Shown piece by piece: positions 34,827 through 43,516 of a stretch of DNA of 64,000 nt. A program made the position numbers and the translations under genes. The stretch's first letter is position 1; every line of letters starts with the position of its first letter. This DNA comes from CALMEC01 sp964434425 (GTDB taxonomy: Bacteria; Actinomycetota; Thermoleophilia; Miltoncostaeales; Miltoncostaeaceae). Location: the NCBI GenBank assembly GCA_964434425.1, contig CAYSVH010000005.1, forward strand, positions 62,001 to 126,000, given 5' to 3'. The notes below the pieces were generated by a model, which did not search any database, was not told the origin of the DNA, and saw only the letters and a list, made by a program, of their open reading frames with translations.

Positions 34827-35434
34827 ACCTGACGATCGCCCTCGTCGCGGCATACATCCTCGGTTCCATCCCGTTCGGCCACATCATCGGCCGCATGCGC
34901 GGCGTCGACCTCCGCACGGTCGGCAGCGGCAACATCGGGGCCGCCAACGCCTTCCGCAACCTCGGTCGTGGCTGGGGGATCCTCACCATGGCGCTCGACA
35001 TCGGGAAGGGCGTGGCCGGAGCCGTCATCGGACGCCTGCTGCTGGACGACCCCTGGCCCATAGCCGCCGGTGCGGCGGTGATGGCCGGCGCCATCTTCCC
35101 TGTCTGGATGCGCTTCAAGGGGGGCAAGGGCGTGGCCGCCGCGGGCGGTGTGGTGATCGGCCTCCTCCCCCTCGTGGCCGCCGTTCTCCTGCCCGTGTGG
35201 CTGCTGGTCGTGGCCGTGGGGCGCATGACGTCGCTGGCCGCCGTCGTCGCGGCCCTCATCTTCACCCCGCTCACCTGGCTTTTCGGCTACGACTGGGAGT
35301 ACATCGTGCTGGCCGGCGTCATGTCGCTCCTGGTGCTCGTGCGCCACCGCGCCAACATCGGCCGGCTGCTCAACGGGTCCGAGACGCGCATCCACCTCGG
35401 AGGAAAGGGCGAGTCCCCCTCAAGCGATGCCTGA
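34823..35434 (+). CDS. plsY: Glycerol-3-phosphate acyltransferase PlsY
   Basis: A 203-residue membrane enzyme that transfers an acyl group from acyl-phosphate to glycerol 3-phosphate, the first committed step of phospholipid synthesis. The conserved loops are visible: LGSIPFGHIIGR, the TVGSGNIGAANAFRNLG phosphate-binding motif, FPVWMRFKGGKGVA and VRHRANIGRLLNG. Five to six membrane helices. The GTG overlaps the pgsA stop (GTGA) and the 3' end overlaps the epimerase gene by 8 bp. Confidence 0.95.
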   Translation: MNLTIALVAAYILGSIPFGHIIGRMRGVDLRTVGSGNIGAANAFRNLGRGWGILTMALDIGKGVAGAVIGRLLLDDPWPIAAGAAVMAGAIFPVWMRFKGGKGVAAAGGVVIGLLPLVAAVLLPVWLLVVAVGRMTSLAAVVAALIFTPLTWLFGYDWEYIVLAGVMSLLVLVRHRANIGRLLNGSETRIHLGGKGESPSSDA

Positions 35435-36416
35435 CACGGTCCTCATCACCGGCGCGACGGGCTTCGTCGGCGCCGCGATCCTCGAGCGCCTGATCGCCGA
35501 CGGCAGGACGGTCCGTGCGCTCACACGCAGCACGGAGGGCGAGGCCACCCTCCGTGCGATGGGCGCTGAGCCCGTGCGCGGCGACATCCTCGACCCGGCC
35601 TCACTCGACGCCGCCACGGCCGGCTGCGCCGTCGTCTACCACGTGGCGGGCCGCAACGCGTTCTGCCTGCCCGATCCGAAACCGCTCTACACCATGAACG
35701 TCGACGGCACGCGCAACGTCGTCGAGGCCGCGGCCCGGGCCGGGGCACGCCGGGTCGTCCACACGTCGTCGGCGGCCACCATCGGTGAGGAGTCCGGTGT
35801 GGTGGCGACCGAGGCGACCCCGCACCGCACCGAGTTCCTGTCCCACTACGAGCGGTCCAAGTGGGAGGCCGAGCTCGTCGCGTTCGAGACGGCCGACCGG
35901 CACGGGCTCGAGCTGGTGAGCGTCAACCCGGCGTCCGTCCAGGGCCCCGGCCGTGTACGCGGCACCGCGAAGCTTCTCATCGGGTACCTCAACGGCACCC
36001 TGAAGGCGCTGATCGACTCGCAGATGAGCGTCGTCGACATCGCCGACTGCGCCGAGGGCCATCTTCTCGCCGAGAGCCGGGGGGCGGCGGGCGAGCGCTA
36101 CATCCTGTCCGGCGTGACCCTCACGGTGCGCGAGGCCGTGGAACTCATGGGGGACGTGGCCGGTGTCACCGACCCGCCCCGCATCATCCCGCCGCGAGCC
36201 GCGCGCAGCCTCGCCTCGGTCGTGGGCACCATCGGCCGTGTCCGCCGGCGGCCGGCACCGCTGTGCCCCGAGATGATGCGCACCCTCCTGCACGGGCATG
36301 CATACGACGGATCGCGTGCCGCGCGCGAACTCGGACTCCGGTACACGCCCATCGAGGAGACCCTCCGCCGCACCTATGCGTGGTACGTGGAGAACGGGCA
36401 CGTGAGGACGCCGTAG
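35427..36416 (+). CDS. NAD(P)-dependent epimerase/dehydratase (extended SDR)
   Basis: A 329-residue extended short-chain dehydrogenase with the N-terminal nucleotide-binding motif TGATGFVG, the VYHVAGR region, catalytic Ser in HTSSAATIG and Tyr-x3-Lys in YERSK (residues about 144-148). SVNPASVQGPG and the C-terminal ELGLRYTPIEETLRRT resemble dihydroflavonol-4-reductase-like and HpnA-like (hopanoid-associated) proteins. The substrate is unknown; the translational overlap with plsY suggests a lipid or envelope role (inference). Confidence 0.85.
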   Translation: MPDTVLITGATGFVGAAILERLIADGRTVRALTRSTEGEATLRAMGAEPVRGDILDPASLDAATAGCAVVYHVAGRNAFCLPDPKPLYTMNVDGTRNVVEAAARAGARRVVHTSSAATIGEESGVVATEATPHRTEFLSHYERSKWEAELVAFETADRHGLELVSVNPASVQGPGRVRGTAKLLIGYLNGTLKALIDSQMSVVDIADCAEGHLLAESRGAAGERYILSGVTLTVREAVELMGDVAGVTDPPRIIPPRAARSLASVVGTIGRVRRRPAPLCPEMMRTLLHGHAYDGSRAARELGLRYTPIEETLRRTYAWYVENGHVRTP

Positions 36417-36434
36417 CGACAGCCGACCTCTCGG

Positions 36435-36950
36435 CTATCTCCTGCCCGGTTGCGCCCCGTCCGCCCGCTGCGGGGCCAGCATCACCTCGGTCTCGATCCC
36501 CTCGCGCATGCCGATGCGCACCACGTCGCGTGTGATGCCGGGCATCACGAGATAGACGGTGACGGCACCCTCCGCGGGCACGTAGGTACCGGATCCCCCG
36601 ACCCGCGCGTCGACGAACCGCGCGTCGCGATCGGCGCGGGCCAGGACCGACGACCGCCCGTCGAGCCGATGCGCGGTGAAGGTCGGGATGGGCACGAGAC
36701 GTTTCGAGCGGTTCACGATCGACGCCACGGCGACGGTGCCGTTGATGTCGTCCCGTTCGATGACGTCGTTCAGGCGCGCCACGGTGGCGTCGGATGCGGC
36801 GAAGTCCACCAGCGCGCCCAGCGGCCCGTTCATACCGGCGTACTGACCGCTCTCCGACGCCGGGCCCTCGGGATCGGGGTCGCCGCATCCGGAGGCGCCC
36901 ACCGCGATCAGGCCGGCGAGGACGGCGGCGACCATACCTCTACGACGCAT
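36435..36950 (-). CDS. Small predicted lipoprotein
   Basis: A 171-residue protein with a lipoprotein signal peptide (MRRRGMVAAVLAGLIAVGAS, then the lipobox Cys at residue 22, GCGDPDPEG). The mature part is beta-rich with no family I recognise; VVASIVNRS-like and TFTAHRLDGRSSVLA stretches suggest a DUF4352-like immunoglobulin fold, which is speculative. The ATG at 36950 lies inside the last 11 bp of ligD and has a GGAG site 7 nt upstream, so it is translationally coupled to ligD. A link between an envelope lipoprotein and DNA repair is not obvious. Confidence 0.65.
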   Translation of the reverse strand: MRRRGMVAAVLAGLIAVGASGCGDPDPEGPASESGQYAGMNGPLGALVDFAASDATVARLNDVIERDDINGTVAVASIVNRSKRLVPIPTFTAHRLDGRSSVLARADRDARFVDARVGGSGTYVPAEGAVTVYLVMPGITRDVVRIGMREGIETEVMLAPQRADGAQPGRR

Positions 36951-39255
36951 CGAGACGCTCCACGGCGGCCGACAGATCCTGTGAGCGGTCGAGCATTCCG
37001 GCGAAGACATCGCCGAAGAGTCCCACACGTTCGGCGACCGCCTCGATCGTGAACCGCGCCGGATCAACGCCGTCGGCGAGTTCGTCCCACGTGACGGGCG
37101 TCGAGACGGTGGCGGCGGCCACCGGGCGGACGGAGTACACGCTGGCGATGGTGCGACCGTATCCGTTCTGATTGGCGTCGATGTAGATGCGGTTTCCCCG
37201 GCGGGCGATGGCCGTCTCGACCGTCGCACGGTCGCGGTGGCGGGCCACCACGTGCCGTGCCACCACCCCGGCGAACAGCCGGACGGCCTCGTGCGGCGTC
37301 GGCGTCACCGGCACCATCACGTGTATCCCCCGCGATCCCGACGTCTTGCAGTGCGAACGCAGCCCGAGATCGTCCAGCACACCCCGGATGACGAGCGCGA
37401 GTTCGGCGATCGCGGCGAACGGCATGCCGTCCGGCGGGTCGAGGTCGAACAGGACGTGGTCCGCCATGTCGGGCCGTTCGGCGAGGGCGTGCCAGGGGTT
37501 GAGGTCGATGCAGCCCAGGTTCACCATCCAGAGAAGGCTCAGCGGGTCGGTCACCACGGCGTAGGTGATGCGGTCGTCGGATTTCCGGAGCGTCGCCGTC
37601 GTGAGCCACGGGGGTGCCCCGTCGGGCAGATGGTGCTGGAAGAAGTGCGGTTCATCCCAGCCGTCCGGGTATCGCTTCATGACGAACGGCCGCCCGCCGA
37701 TGTGCGGCAGAAGGACCGGAGCCAGGCGCGCATAGTGGTCCAGCAGGTCGCCCTTCGTGATGCGCGGCGCCGTCCAGAAGGGCTTCGCGAGGTTGGTCAG
37801 CCGGATCTCCCGCTCACCGTCGCGCAGACGCAGTTCCCGGGCATCGGCACCGATGACCCGGTGTGCGACCGGATCCGGCTCGTGCTCGACCAGCCCGAGG
37901 AAGACAGGATGGCGCAGGAGGCCGTCGGCGCTTCGGTCGGTGTACGCCACGCGGCACGTGATGCGCGGAGTGACCCACACGGCTCCCTCGGGTCGGGGGA
38001 CGTCGACGTCGAAGGGCGATGCCTCCATCGCGATGCGGTCGAGCGCACGACGGATGTCGCGCGTCGAGGCGTCGCTGAATCCGGATCCCACGTGTCCGAC
38101 GGGGACGAGCCGGTCGCCGTCGCGCTCACCGAGGATGAGTGCGCCGAACGTCGATCGCCGAGAGGCCTCGCCGGGGGTGTACCCGCAGACGACGGCCTCG
38201 ATCTCGAGGCGGTGCTTGATCTTCAGCCAGTCCCGGCTGCGCGCCCCCGGACGATAGGTGCTGTCGCGTCGCTTGGCGACGATCCCCTCCGCTCCGTGCG
38301 ACGCCACCGCCGCGAAGAGCGACCGCCCCTGGCCCACGAGGTCGTCCGAGACCATCATCCGCGCCGACGGGGCCGGCACGACCCGTCGAAGCACGTCCCG
38401 GCGCTCACCGTACGCACGGTCCTCGATCCACTCGCCGTCGACGTAGAGGACGTCGAACACGGCAAACGTCGCCGTGCCACGTCCCGACTGCAGGTCCTGG
38501 AAGACGGCGCGCCCGTCCGCGTCCAGCACCACCATCTCTCCGTCCAGAACGACCTCCTGGGCGTCGATCGAGCGCCGCAGGTCGCCCAGGGCCGCGAAGC
38601 GGGCGGTGAGATCGCGCCCGGTGCGGCTGCGAAGCTCCGTTCCGTCGGAGGTGACCAGCGCCAGCGCCCGGTAGCCGTCCCATTTCACCTCGAAGGACCA
38701 CGCGTCGTCGTCGAACGCCTCGTCGGCCGTCTGCGCGAGCATCGGACGCATCTCACGGAAGCGGCGCACCGGGTCGGGCGGGCCGTCGCCGGCCGCGGCG
38801 GCGCGGAACACGAGCCACTCGCCGCGGCCCTCGCGCTCGCCGGTGCGCACCAGGTGGTACTCGGCGGTGAGCACGGCCCCGTGGAGGACGACCTTGATCT
38901 CGTCCTCGCCGATGAGAAGGGGCTTGTAGGTGCCGTGGTCCCAGATCGTCATGCGGCCGGCGCCGTACTCGCCCGCCGGTATGTCGCCGGAGAAGGTGAG
39001 ATAGGCGAGCGGATGGTCCTCCGTGCGGACCGCCAACCGGCGCGCGTCACGTCGCAGGGGGATCCCCTTGGGCACCGCCCACGACAGCAGGCGCCCCTCG
39101 TGCTCCAGCCGCAGGTCGTAGTGGAGGGCGCGTGCCGCGTGCCGCTGCACCACGAAGCGGGGTCCGTCGGCCTCACCCGCGGCGACATGCCCGTCGGGCT
39201 CCGGGGTACGGGCGAAGTCGCGTTTGTCGCGGTACTCGGTGAGCGGATCCGTCAC
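36940..39255 (-). CDS. ligD: ATP-dependent DNA ligase LigD (phosphoesterase-ligase-polymerase)
   Basis: A 771-residue end-joining ligase. Domain order is the Pseudomonas-like one: an N-terminal 3'-phosphoesterase (QRHAARALHYDLRLEHEG, residues about 36-53), a central ATP-dependent ligase with active-site Lys in EVKWDGYRAL (motif KxDG) and EGIVAKRRDSTYRPG, then a C-terminal primase-like polymerase with LFDLDPPDG and CKTSGSRGIHVMVP. LigD partners with Ku in bacterial non-homologous end joining; no ku gene is in the window. The GTG at 39255 overlaps the stop of the upstream LLM oxidoreductase by 4 bp. Confidence 0.94.
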   Translation of the reverse strand: MTDPLTEYRDKRDFARTPEPDGHVAAGEADGPRFVVQRHAARALHYDLRLEHEGRLLSWAVPKGIPLRRDARRLAVRTEDHPLAYLTFSGDIPAGEYGAGRMTIWDHGTYKPLLIGEDEIKVVLHGAVLTAEYHLVRTGEREGRGEWLVFRAAAAGDGPPDPVRRFREMRPMLAQTADEAFDDDAWSFEVKWDGYRALALVTSDGTELRSRTGRDLTARFAALGDLRRSIDAQEVVLDGEMVVLDADGRAVFQDLQSGRGTATFAVFDVLYVDGEWIEDRAYGERRDVLRRVVPAPSARMMVSDDLVGQGRSLFAAVASHGAEGIVAKRRDSTYRPGARSRDWLKIKHRLEIEAVVCGYTPGEASRRSTFGALILGERDGDRLVPVGHVGSGFSDASTRDIRRALDRIAMEASPFDVDVPRPEGAVWVTPRITCRVAYTDRSADGLLRHPVFLGLVEHEPDPVAHRVIGADARELRLRDGEREIRLTNLAKPFWTAPRITKGDLLDHYARLAPVLLPHIGGRPFVMKRYPDGWDEPHFFQHHLPDGAPPWLTTATLRKSDDRITYAVVTDPLSLLWMVNLGCIDLNPWHALAERPDMADHVLFDLDPPDGMPFAAIAELALVIRGVLDDLGLRSHCKTSGSRGIHVMVPVTPTPHEAVRLFAGVVARHVVARHRDRATVETAIARRGNRIYIDANQNGYGRTIASVYSVRPVAAATVSTPVTWDELADGVDPARFTIEAVAERVGLFGDVFAGMLDRSQDLSAAVERLDAS

Positions 39256-40274
39256 GCGCGGGCGAAGGCGTCGATGATTCCCTCCTGCCAGTGCCGCATC
39301 GCCCGCTGATCCTGACGGTGATGGGGCGCCACCAGCCACATCCGGTCCGCGTGTCCGTGATACCGGGCGACGGCGGCCCGAACGTCCTCCCGGGTCCCGG
39401 CGGCGGCGAAGGCGTCGACCATGTCGCGGCCCACCACGTCGGCGAGTTCCGCCGACTCACCCCGCAGAAAGGCGCGGCGGATGGCCTGCAGCCGATCTCC
39501 GAACCCGTGCTCGGTGAACATCCGCTCGTACGTGCGCACCGTGGCGTAGAACCCGATGCTGAGCGCGGCGGCCTCCCGTGCCCCCTCGGGGTCCTGATCG
39601 TCCCGGGCCACGATGATGGCGCCCGCGATCGGCGGCAGCTCACGCCCGGCCCGTTCGGCCCCCCGGGCGATGGCCGGGCGCAGCACGTCGTCCAGCCACC
39701 GCCGTGACGTCGCGGGGTGATCGAGGAAGCCATCCGCCACCTCACCCGCCAGCGCCGCCATGCGAGGCAGGACGGCCGCCAACCAGATCGGGATGCTCCG
39801 ACGCTGAGCGGCGAAAGGACGCCGGTATCCCACCACCCGGATCGACACGTGGTCACCGGGGCTCGCCGCATCACGCCCGTCCGCCAGCGAGGACACGACC
39901 TCGCGCACCGCGGCGATGGTCTCGCGCATCCGTGCGACCGGGGGGTCGTACTCCGGGACCGCGTGCCAGTCCTGATTCAGGCGGCGGACCCCGGCGCCCA
40001 GCCCGATGACGGTGCGCCCCTCGCTGATCGCATCCAGGTCGAGCGCCTCCAGCGCCAAGACGAACGGGCTGCGCGTGAAGGCGAGCGCGATACCGGTGGC
40101 GAGTTCGATGCGCTTCGTGACCGTTCCGGCCAGCGCCAGCGGAACGGTGGACGAGCGGTACAGCTCCGGCGCCCACAGCCGGTCGAACCCGGCCGCGTCG
40201 GCCCGCTGTGCCAGTTCGGCGATCTCCGCGGTGCTGCCGCCCGCGAGTTCGAGGTCCAGGGGCATGTCGTGCAT
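39252..40274 (-). CDS. LLM-class (luciferase-like, probably F420-dependent) oxidoreductase
   Basis: A 340-residue TIM-barrel of the luciferase-like monooxygenase family, in the coenzyme F420-dependent branch common in actinobacteria. Visible motifs: AELAQRADAAGFDRLWAPEL near the N-terminus, IELATGIALAFTRSPFVLA, and GRTVIGLGAGVRRLNQDWH. The substrate is unknown. The ATG at 40274 is preferred (a second ATG at 40265 is possible). It is the first gene of the LLM-ligD-lipoprotein unit, with 4-bp and 11-bp overlaps. Such coupling to ligD suggests a shared transcript rather than a shared pathway. Confidence 0.85.
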   Translation of the reverse strand: MHDMPLDLELAGGSTAEIAELAQRADAAGFDRLWAPELYRSSTVPLALAGTVTKRIELATGIALAFTRSPFVLALEALDLDAISEGRTVIGLGAGVRRLNQDWHAVPEYDPPVARMRETIAAVREVVSSLADGRDAASPGDHVSIRVVGYRRPFAAQRRSIPIWLAAVLPRMAALAGEVADGFLDHPATSRRWLDDVLRPAIARGAERAGRELPPIAGAIIVARDDQDPEGAREAAALSIGFYATVRTYERMFTEHGFGDRLQAIRRAFLRGESAELADVVGRDMVDAFAAAGTREDVRAAVARYHGHADRMWLVAPHHRQDQRAMRHWQEGIIDAFARA

Positions 40275-40304
40275 GACCCGAGTATCCCACCGGACGGGTG
40301 ATCC

Positions 40305-40398
40305 CACGTGAATGGCGGGATCCGGGGTGCGTCACCGGTCGGTGCCGGGTGTCGCCGGGGGCGTGAGCCACGCCGCGAGGCCGTGCGAGCGCTCATCT
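40305..40398 (-). repeat. Dispersed palindromic repeat, copy E (internally deleted)
   Basis: Read on the minus strand it begins CACGGCCTCGCGGCGTGG, then CCCCCGGCG, jumps straight to CACCGGTGACGCACCCC-like sequence (found at the right end of copies A and D), and ends near 40305. The central block of the family is missing. It lies upstream of the LLM oxidoreductase gene and downstream of the LysM gene. Confidence 0.6.
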
Positions 40399-40463
40399 CA
40401 TATCCCGCCGTGGACGGGAGACGGGTCGGCGGGCGTCGCCCACCGACCCCGGGAGGCCTCCCG

Positions 40464-41885
40464 TCACCGCACGCCGTAGTGCGTGTTCACCGACCCGACG
40501 TACGCTTTGGTGTCCTCGTACAGCCCACGCGAGGTGACCGAGTTCAGTCCCTGGTAGTAGCTCGCGATGGCGAGGTCACGGCTTGGTGCCCGACGGAGGA
40601 GGTAGCCGATGTAGGCCGCCCCGCCGTCGATGTTGTCCTTCACATTGGTGGGATCGATCGAGCGTCCCATGACCGACGGTCCCAGCCAGCGCGCGGTGTC
40701 GGGCATGAGCTGCATGACGCCGACCGCGCCGGCGCTCGACCGTGCTCCCTGCCACCAACCGCTCTCCTGCCAGGCGATGGCCCGGACCAGCGCCGGGTCC
40801 ACGCCGTAGGTGGCGGCGCTCTGGTTGATCATCGCGGCGACCTGGTCCCGCCTGGGGTGCCCGCTCCATCCGGCCGTGGCGGCCGTGATCGGGGTCAGCG
40901 ACGTCGTGTTCACCGACGCGCCGCCGGACCCGCCGGGGACCCGGATCGTGGTTCCCGCGACCACCCGGTCGGGGTCCGCGATGCCGTTGGCCCGTGCGAT
41001 GGCCTGGGCCGTCGTGCCGTAGCGCGCAGCGACCGCACCCAGGTTCTCTCCGGGCCGCAGGGTGTGCGTGCCCGGACCACCGGACGCGTTCGACATCGAC
41101 GCGTTGCGCATCCGGGGGAGGCCCGACACGCGAAGGGTGCGACCGGCGACCACCATGTGGGGGTCCGTGACACCGTTGGCCAGCGCGATGGCCTGGGCCG
41201 TCGTGCCGTAGCGCGCGGCGATGGAGCTGAGGTTCTCACCCGGCTGCACCGTGTGTCCACCGCCGGACGACGACACGATCGACGGCGTGGAGCCCGGTCG
41301 TCCGGACGAGGAGGGGATCGACAGCCGTCGGCCGGCCACGATCATGCCCGGATCCGTGATCCCGTTCGCGCGAGCGATCGCCTGGGCGCTCACGCCGTGG
41401 CGTCGGCCGATGGCGTCGAGGGTGTCGCCCGGCCGGACCACGTACCCACCGGAGCCGGATGACGACGATGCGTAGATGGTCGATCCACCCCCCGACGGGA
41501 TCGCGATGCGGGTGCCGGCGATGATCATCGCCGGGTCCGAGATCCCGTTGTAGCTCGCGATCGCCTGAGCCGTCGTGCCGTAGCGCGCCGCGATCGCACC
41601 GAGGTTCTCACCGGGCCGCACGGTGTGTCCACCGGACCGGGACGGGGACGATGCGTAGGTGGTCGATCCACTCCCCGACGGGATCGCGATGCGGGTGCCG
41701 GCGATGATCATCGCCGGGTCCGAGATCCCGTTGTAGCTCGCGATCGCCTGAGCCGTCGTGCCGTAGCGCTGGCCGATGGCGTCGAGGGTTTCGCCCGGCT
41801 GAACCGTGACCCGCACGGAGGCGGATGCCGCCGCCGGGACCAGTGTCGCGAGGAGCATCAGTATCAGGAGCCGGATGTGTCGCAT
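40464..41885 (-). CDS. Secreted five-LysM lytic transglycosylase-like protein
   Basis: A 473-residue exported protein with a signal peptide (IRLLILMLLATLVPAAASA, cleaved near residue 22), then five LysM peptidoglycan-binding modules, each containing the block GTTAQAIAxxNGIxDP or a close variant, joined by Ser/Gly linkers. A C-terminal goose-lysozyme/SLT-like domain has catalytic Glu in AIAWQESGWWQGA and AGAVGVMQLMPDTARWLG. It probably cleaves peptidoglycan. Two adjacent LysM units are nearly identical in DNA (41464-41587 and 41647-41770), a recent duplication. The ATG at 41885 has a GGAAAG site and follows a long, structured leader. Confidence 0.9.
   Translation of the reverse strand: MRHIRLLILMLLATLVPAAASASVRVTVQPGETLDAIGQRYGTTAQAIASYNGISDPAMIIAGTRIAIPSGSGSTTYASSPSRSGGHTVRPGENLGAIAARYGTTAQAIASYNGISDPAMIIAGTRIAIPSGGGSTIYASSSSGSGGYVVRPGDTLDAIGRRHGVSAQAIARANGITDPGMIVAGRRLSIPSSSGRPGSTPSIVSSSGGGHTVQPGENLSSIAARYGTTAQAIALANGVTDPHMVVAGRTLRVSGLPRMRNASMSNASGGPGTHTLRPGENLGAVAARYGTTAQAIARANGIADPDRVVAGTTIRVPGGSGGASVNTTSLTPITAATAGWSGHPRRDQVAAMINQSAATYGVDPALVRAIAWQESGWWQGARSSAGAVGVMQLMPDTARWLGPSVMGRSIDPTNVKDNIDGGAAYIGYLLRRAPSRDLAIASYYQGLNSVTSRGLYEDTKAYVGSVNTHYGVR
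41464..41770 (-). repeat. Recent 183-bp tandem duplication within the LysM gene
   Basis: 41464-41587 and 41647-41770 are 124-bp blocks that differ at only about two positions, at an offset of 183 bp (61 codons), equal to one LysM-plus-linker unit. Confidence 0.85.
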
Positions 41886-42160
41886 GAAGGGATTCTTTCC
41901 GTCGGTGAACGTGGCGGAGTCTTCGGCATGCGGCGCGCTCTGTGAAGACCTCCCCGGTCCCTCCCGCCTCCCTCCGTTTCGCGAGGGGGTCCCCCCCGCC
42001 GTCGACCCCCTCTCCCCCGGACGAAAGCCCCTGCAGAGAGGCCACTTATTCGGCCGTGCACCGTGACGTGCACCGACCCCCGTTCGAAACGCCCCGTGCG
42101 ACCTGTCGACGGGGTCGATCAACACTTGAGGGTTCTGCTCGATCGGGACCCGCCACGCCC
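41886..42160 (-). ncRNA. Structured G-rich 5' leader of the LysM transglycosylase gene (riboswitch candidate)
   Basis: The leader on the minus strand is G-rich and highly structured. A perfect 9-bp stem GAGGGGGTC/GACCCCCTC is preceded by GTCCGGGGGAGAG and followed by purine-rich runs (GGAGGGAGGCGGGAGGG). Cyclic di-AMP (ydaO-type) riboswitches commonly sit before LysM/resuscitation-factor-like hydrolases in actinobacteria, and the GGGGGA element is reminiscent of them. I cannot align it confidently to that consensus, so the identity is a hypothesis; the existence of a long, structured leader is what is seen. Confidence 0.35.
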
Positions 42161-42175
42161 GTCGTGTACCGCCAA

Positions 42176-42204
42176 ATGATCTGATGCGCCACGTATCAGA
42201 TCAT
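42176..42204 (-). terminator. Perfect 10-bp hairpin downstream of the YcaQ-like gene
   Basis: ATGATCTGAT (42176-42185) and ATCAGATCAT (42195-42204) are exact inverted repeats with a 9-nt loop, 25 bp past the stop at 42230. On the minus strand it is followed by TTTGG, so it could terminate. Confidence 0.65.
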
Positions 42205-42229
42205 GGGGTCGATCCGTTCAGCCCGTGCG

Positions 42230-43336
42230 TCACGTCCGATCGCGCCCGCAGCCGTCGAGGCCCAGGAACACCACCATCCGGTCCAGCTCGTCGTCCAGCG
42301 CCGCGGAGAACGCCGGGTGCTCGGGTGGCGCACCGTCCGCGTACCCCAGCTCCACGGTGAGCGCCCCGCCCCGCACGGCGAGGTTGCCCCAGCCGACCAC
42401 CCGGTCGCGCCACTGGAGCGGCAGTGCGTAGTAGCCCCGGATGCGTTTCGCCGCCGGCGTGTATGCCTCGAATCGGTACTCCCAGCCCCACAGGTGCGCG
42501 AACCGGCGGCGGTCCCAGACGATCGGGTCGAAGGGTGCCAGCAGACGCACGGTGTTGCGGGGCGACCACCGCCGGGCCGCGGGGTCCTCGTCGGCCGGCC
42601 AGCAGTACTCATGCCCGTCGACAGAGGCCCAGGCGTACCGGTTCCGGGCCGCCGTCAGAACGGCCGTGCGGGCCGGCATCCACTGCGGCGCACCGTACTT
42701 CAGTAGAGACGCGAGCTGCCCGAGCGTCGCGCGCGCCACCGGTGCGTACAGCCCCACGGCCAGGTCGAGCAGCCGGGTGAGGCCGCCGACGGCATCGACG
42801 ACGCGGTCGGGCGTCTCGGCGACGGCGTAGGTGCGCGTGCCCGAGACCCGCGAATGGACCCGCAGCATGCCCCGATGGTGCATCCCGTCCAGCAGCTGCG
42901 TCCCGGCGTTGGACGTGCCGCCGAACCAGTTGGTGATGCGCCCGTGCCGGAAGCGGGCCGCAACCTCCCGCGGATGGACGACACCGCGCTCACGGACGAA
43001 CTCCAGCACCTCGGCGGCGTCGCGCTCCTGCTCCGGCGTCCAGTCCCTCCGAGGCGAGCGCGGGTGCATCAGCCGGGCCACATCGCGCGGTAGGTAGCCG
43101 TAGTTGACGAAGGCGTCCTCCTCCAGCGGCAGCCGGGCGTAGGAACGCTCCAGCTGCCCCGCCCGGTAACCCGACACCCGGTGCCGGAGGATGAGGTCCT
43201 GTGCCCGCGCCGGGGCCCGGATGGGATCGGCCTGGACGAATCCCAGCCGCCGCACCGCCGTGGCCAGCGTGGTCGGCCGGAACAGGGTTCGGGCGACCGC
43301 GTAGCGGCGCAGCTGGTTCAGCGTGACCCCGCTCAC
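42230..43336 (-). CDS. YcaQ-like winged-helix DNA glycosylase family protein (HTH_42)
   Basis: A 368-residue protein of the HTH_42 (YcaQ/AlkX) family. E. coli YcaQ is an interstrand-crosslink DNA glycosylase with a conserved QxD motif, here FVQADPIRAPARAQDLIL (residues about 27-45). Other shared stretches include FVNYGYLPRDVARLMHPRS, NTVRLLAPFDPIVWDRRRF and the C-terminal GYYALPLQWRDRVVGWGNL. The function is inferred from family resemblance. The GTG at 43336 begins the first helix; open reading further upstream runs into repeat copy C. It lies downstream of that repeat and ends before a hairpin. Confidence 0.85.
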   Translation of the reverse strand: MSGVTLNQLRRYAVARTLFRPTTLATAVRRLGFVQADPIRAPARAQDLILRHRVSGYRAGQLERSYARLPLEEDAFVNYGYLPRDVARLMHPRSPRRDWTPEQERDAAEVLEFVRERGVVHPREVAARFRHGRITNWFGGTSNAGTQLLDGMHHRGMLRVHSRVSGTRTYAVAETPDRVVDAVGGLTRLLDLAVGLYAPVARATLGQLASLLKYGAPQWMPARTAVLTAARNRYAWASVDGHEYCWPADEDPAARRWSPRNTVRLLAPFDPIVWDRRRFAHLWGWEYRFEAYTPAAKRIRGYYALPLQWRDRVVGWGNLAVRGGALTVELGYADGAPPEHPAFSAALDDELDRMVVFLGLDGCGRDRT

Positions 43337-43369
43337 GTGCCCGGATGCTCCCGCGGAGGGATCTGCACG

Positions 43370-43516
43370 GGATTCGGATGCCGCGCGCCGACGGTCGGTG
43401 TGATGCCCCCTCCGAGCCGCCCTGTGGCCGGCCTGGGGTGGGCGGATGGATCGGTTGCGCGGATGCGCCGCCGGGGGCATGCACCACGCCGCGAGAACGT
43501 GGAATCAATCATCTGG
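43370..43516 (-). repeat. Dispersed palindromic repeat, copy C
   Basis: In reverse orientation, the end at 43516 reads (minus strand) GATTGATTCCACG, then TCTCGCGGCGTGG, CCCCCGGCGGCGCATCCGCG-like sequence and then a central block that parallels copy D (GCCGGCCACAGGGCGGCTCGG for GCCGGCCACCGGGCGAGTCGG, each split in the comparison). The right arm is truncated near 43370. It lies between PfkB and the YcaQ-like gene, both on the minus strand. Confidence 0.75.
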
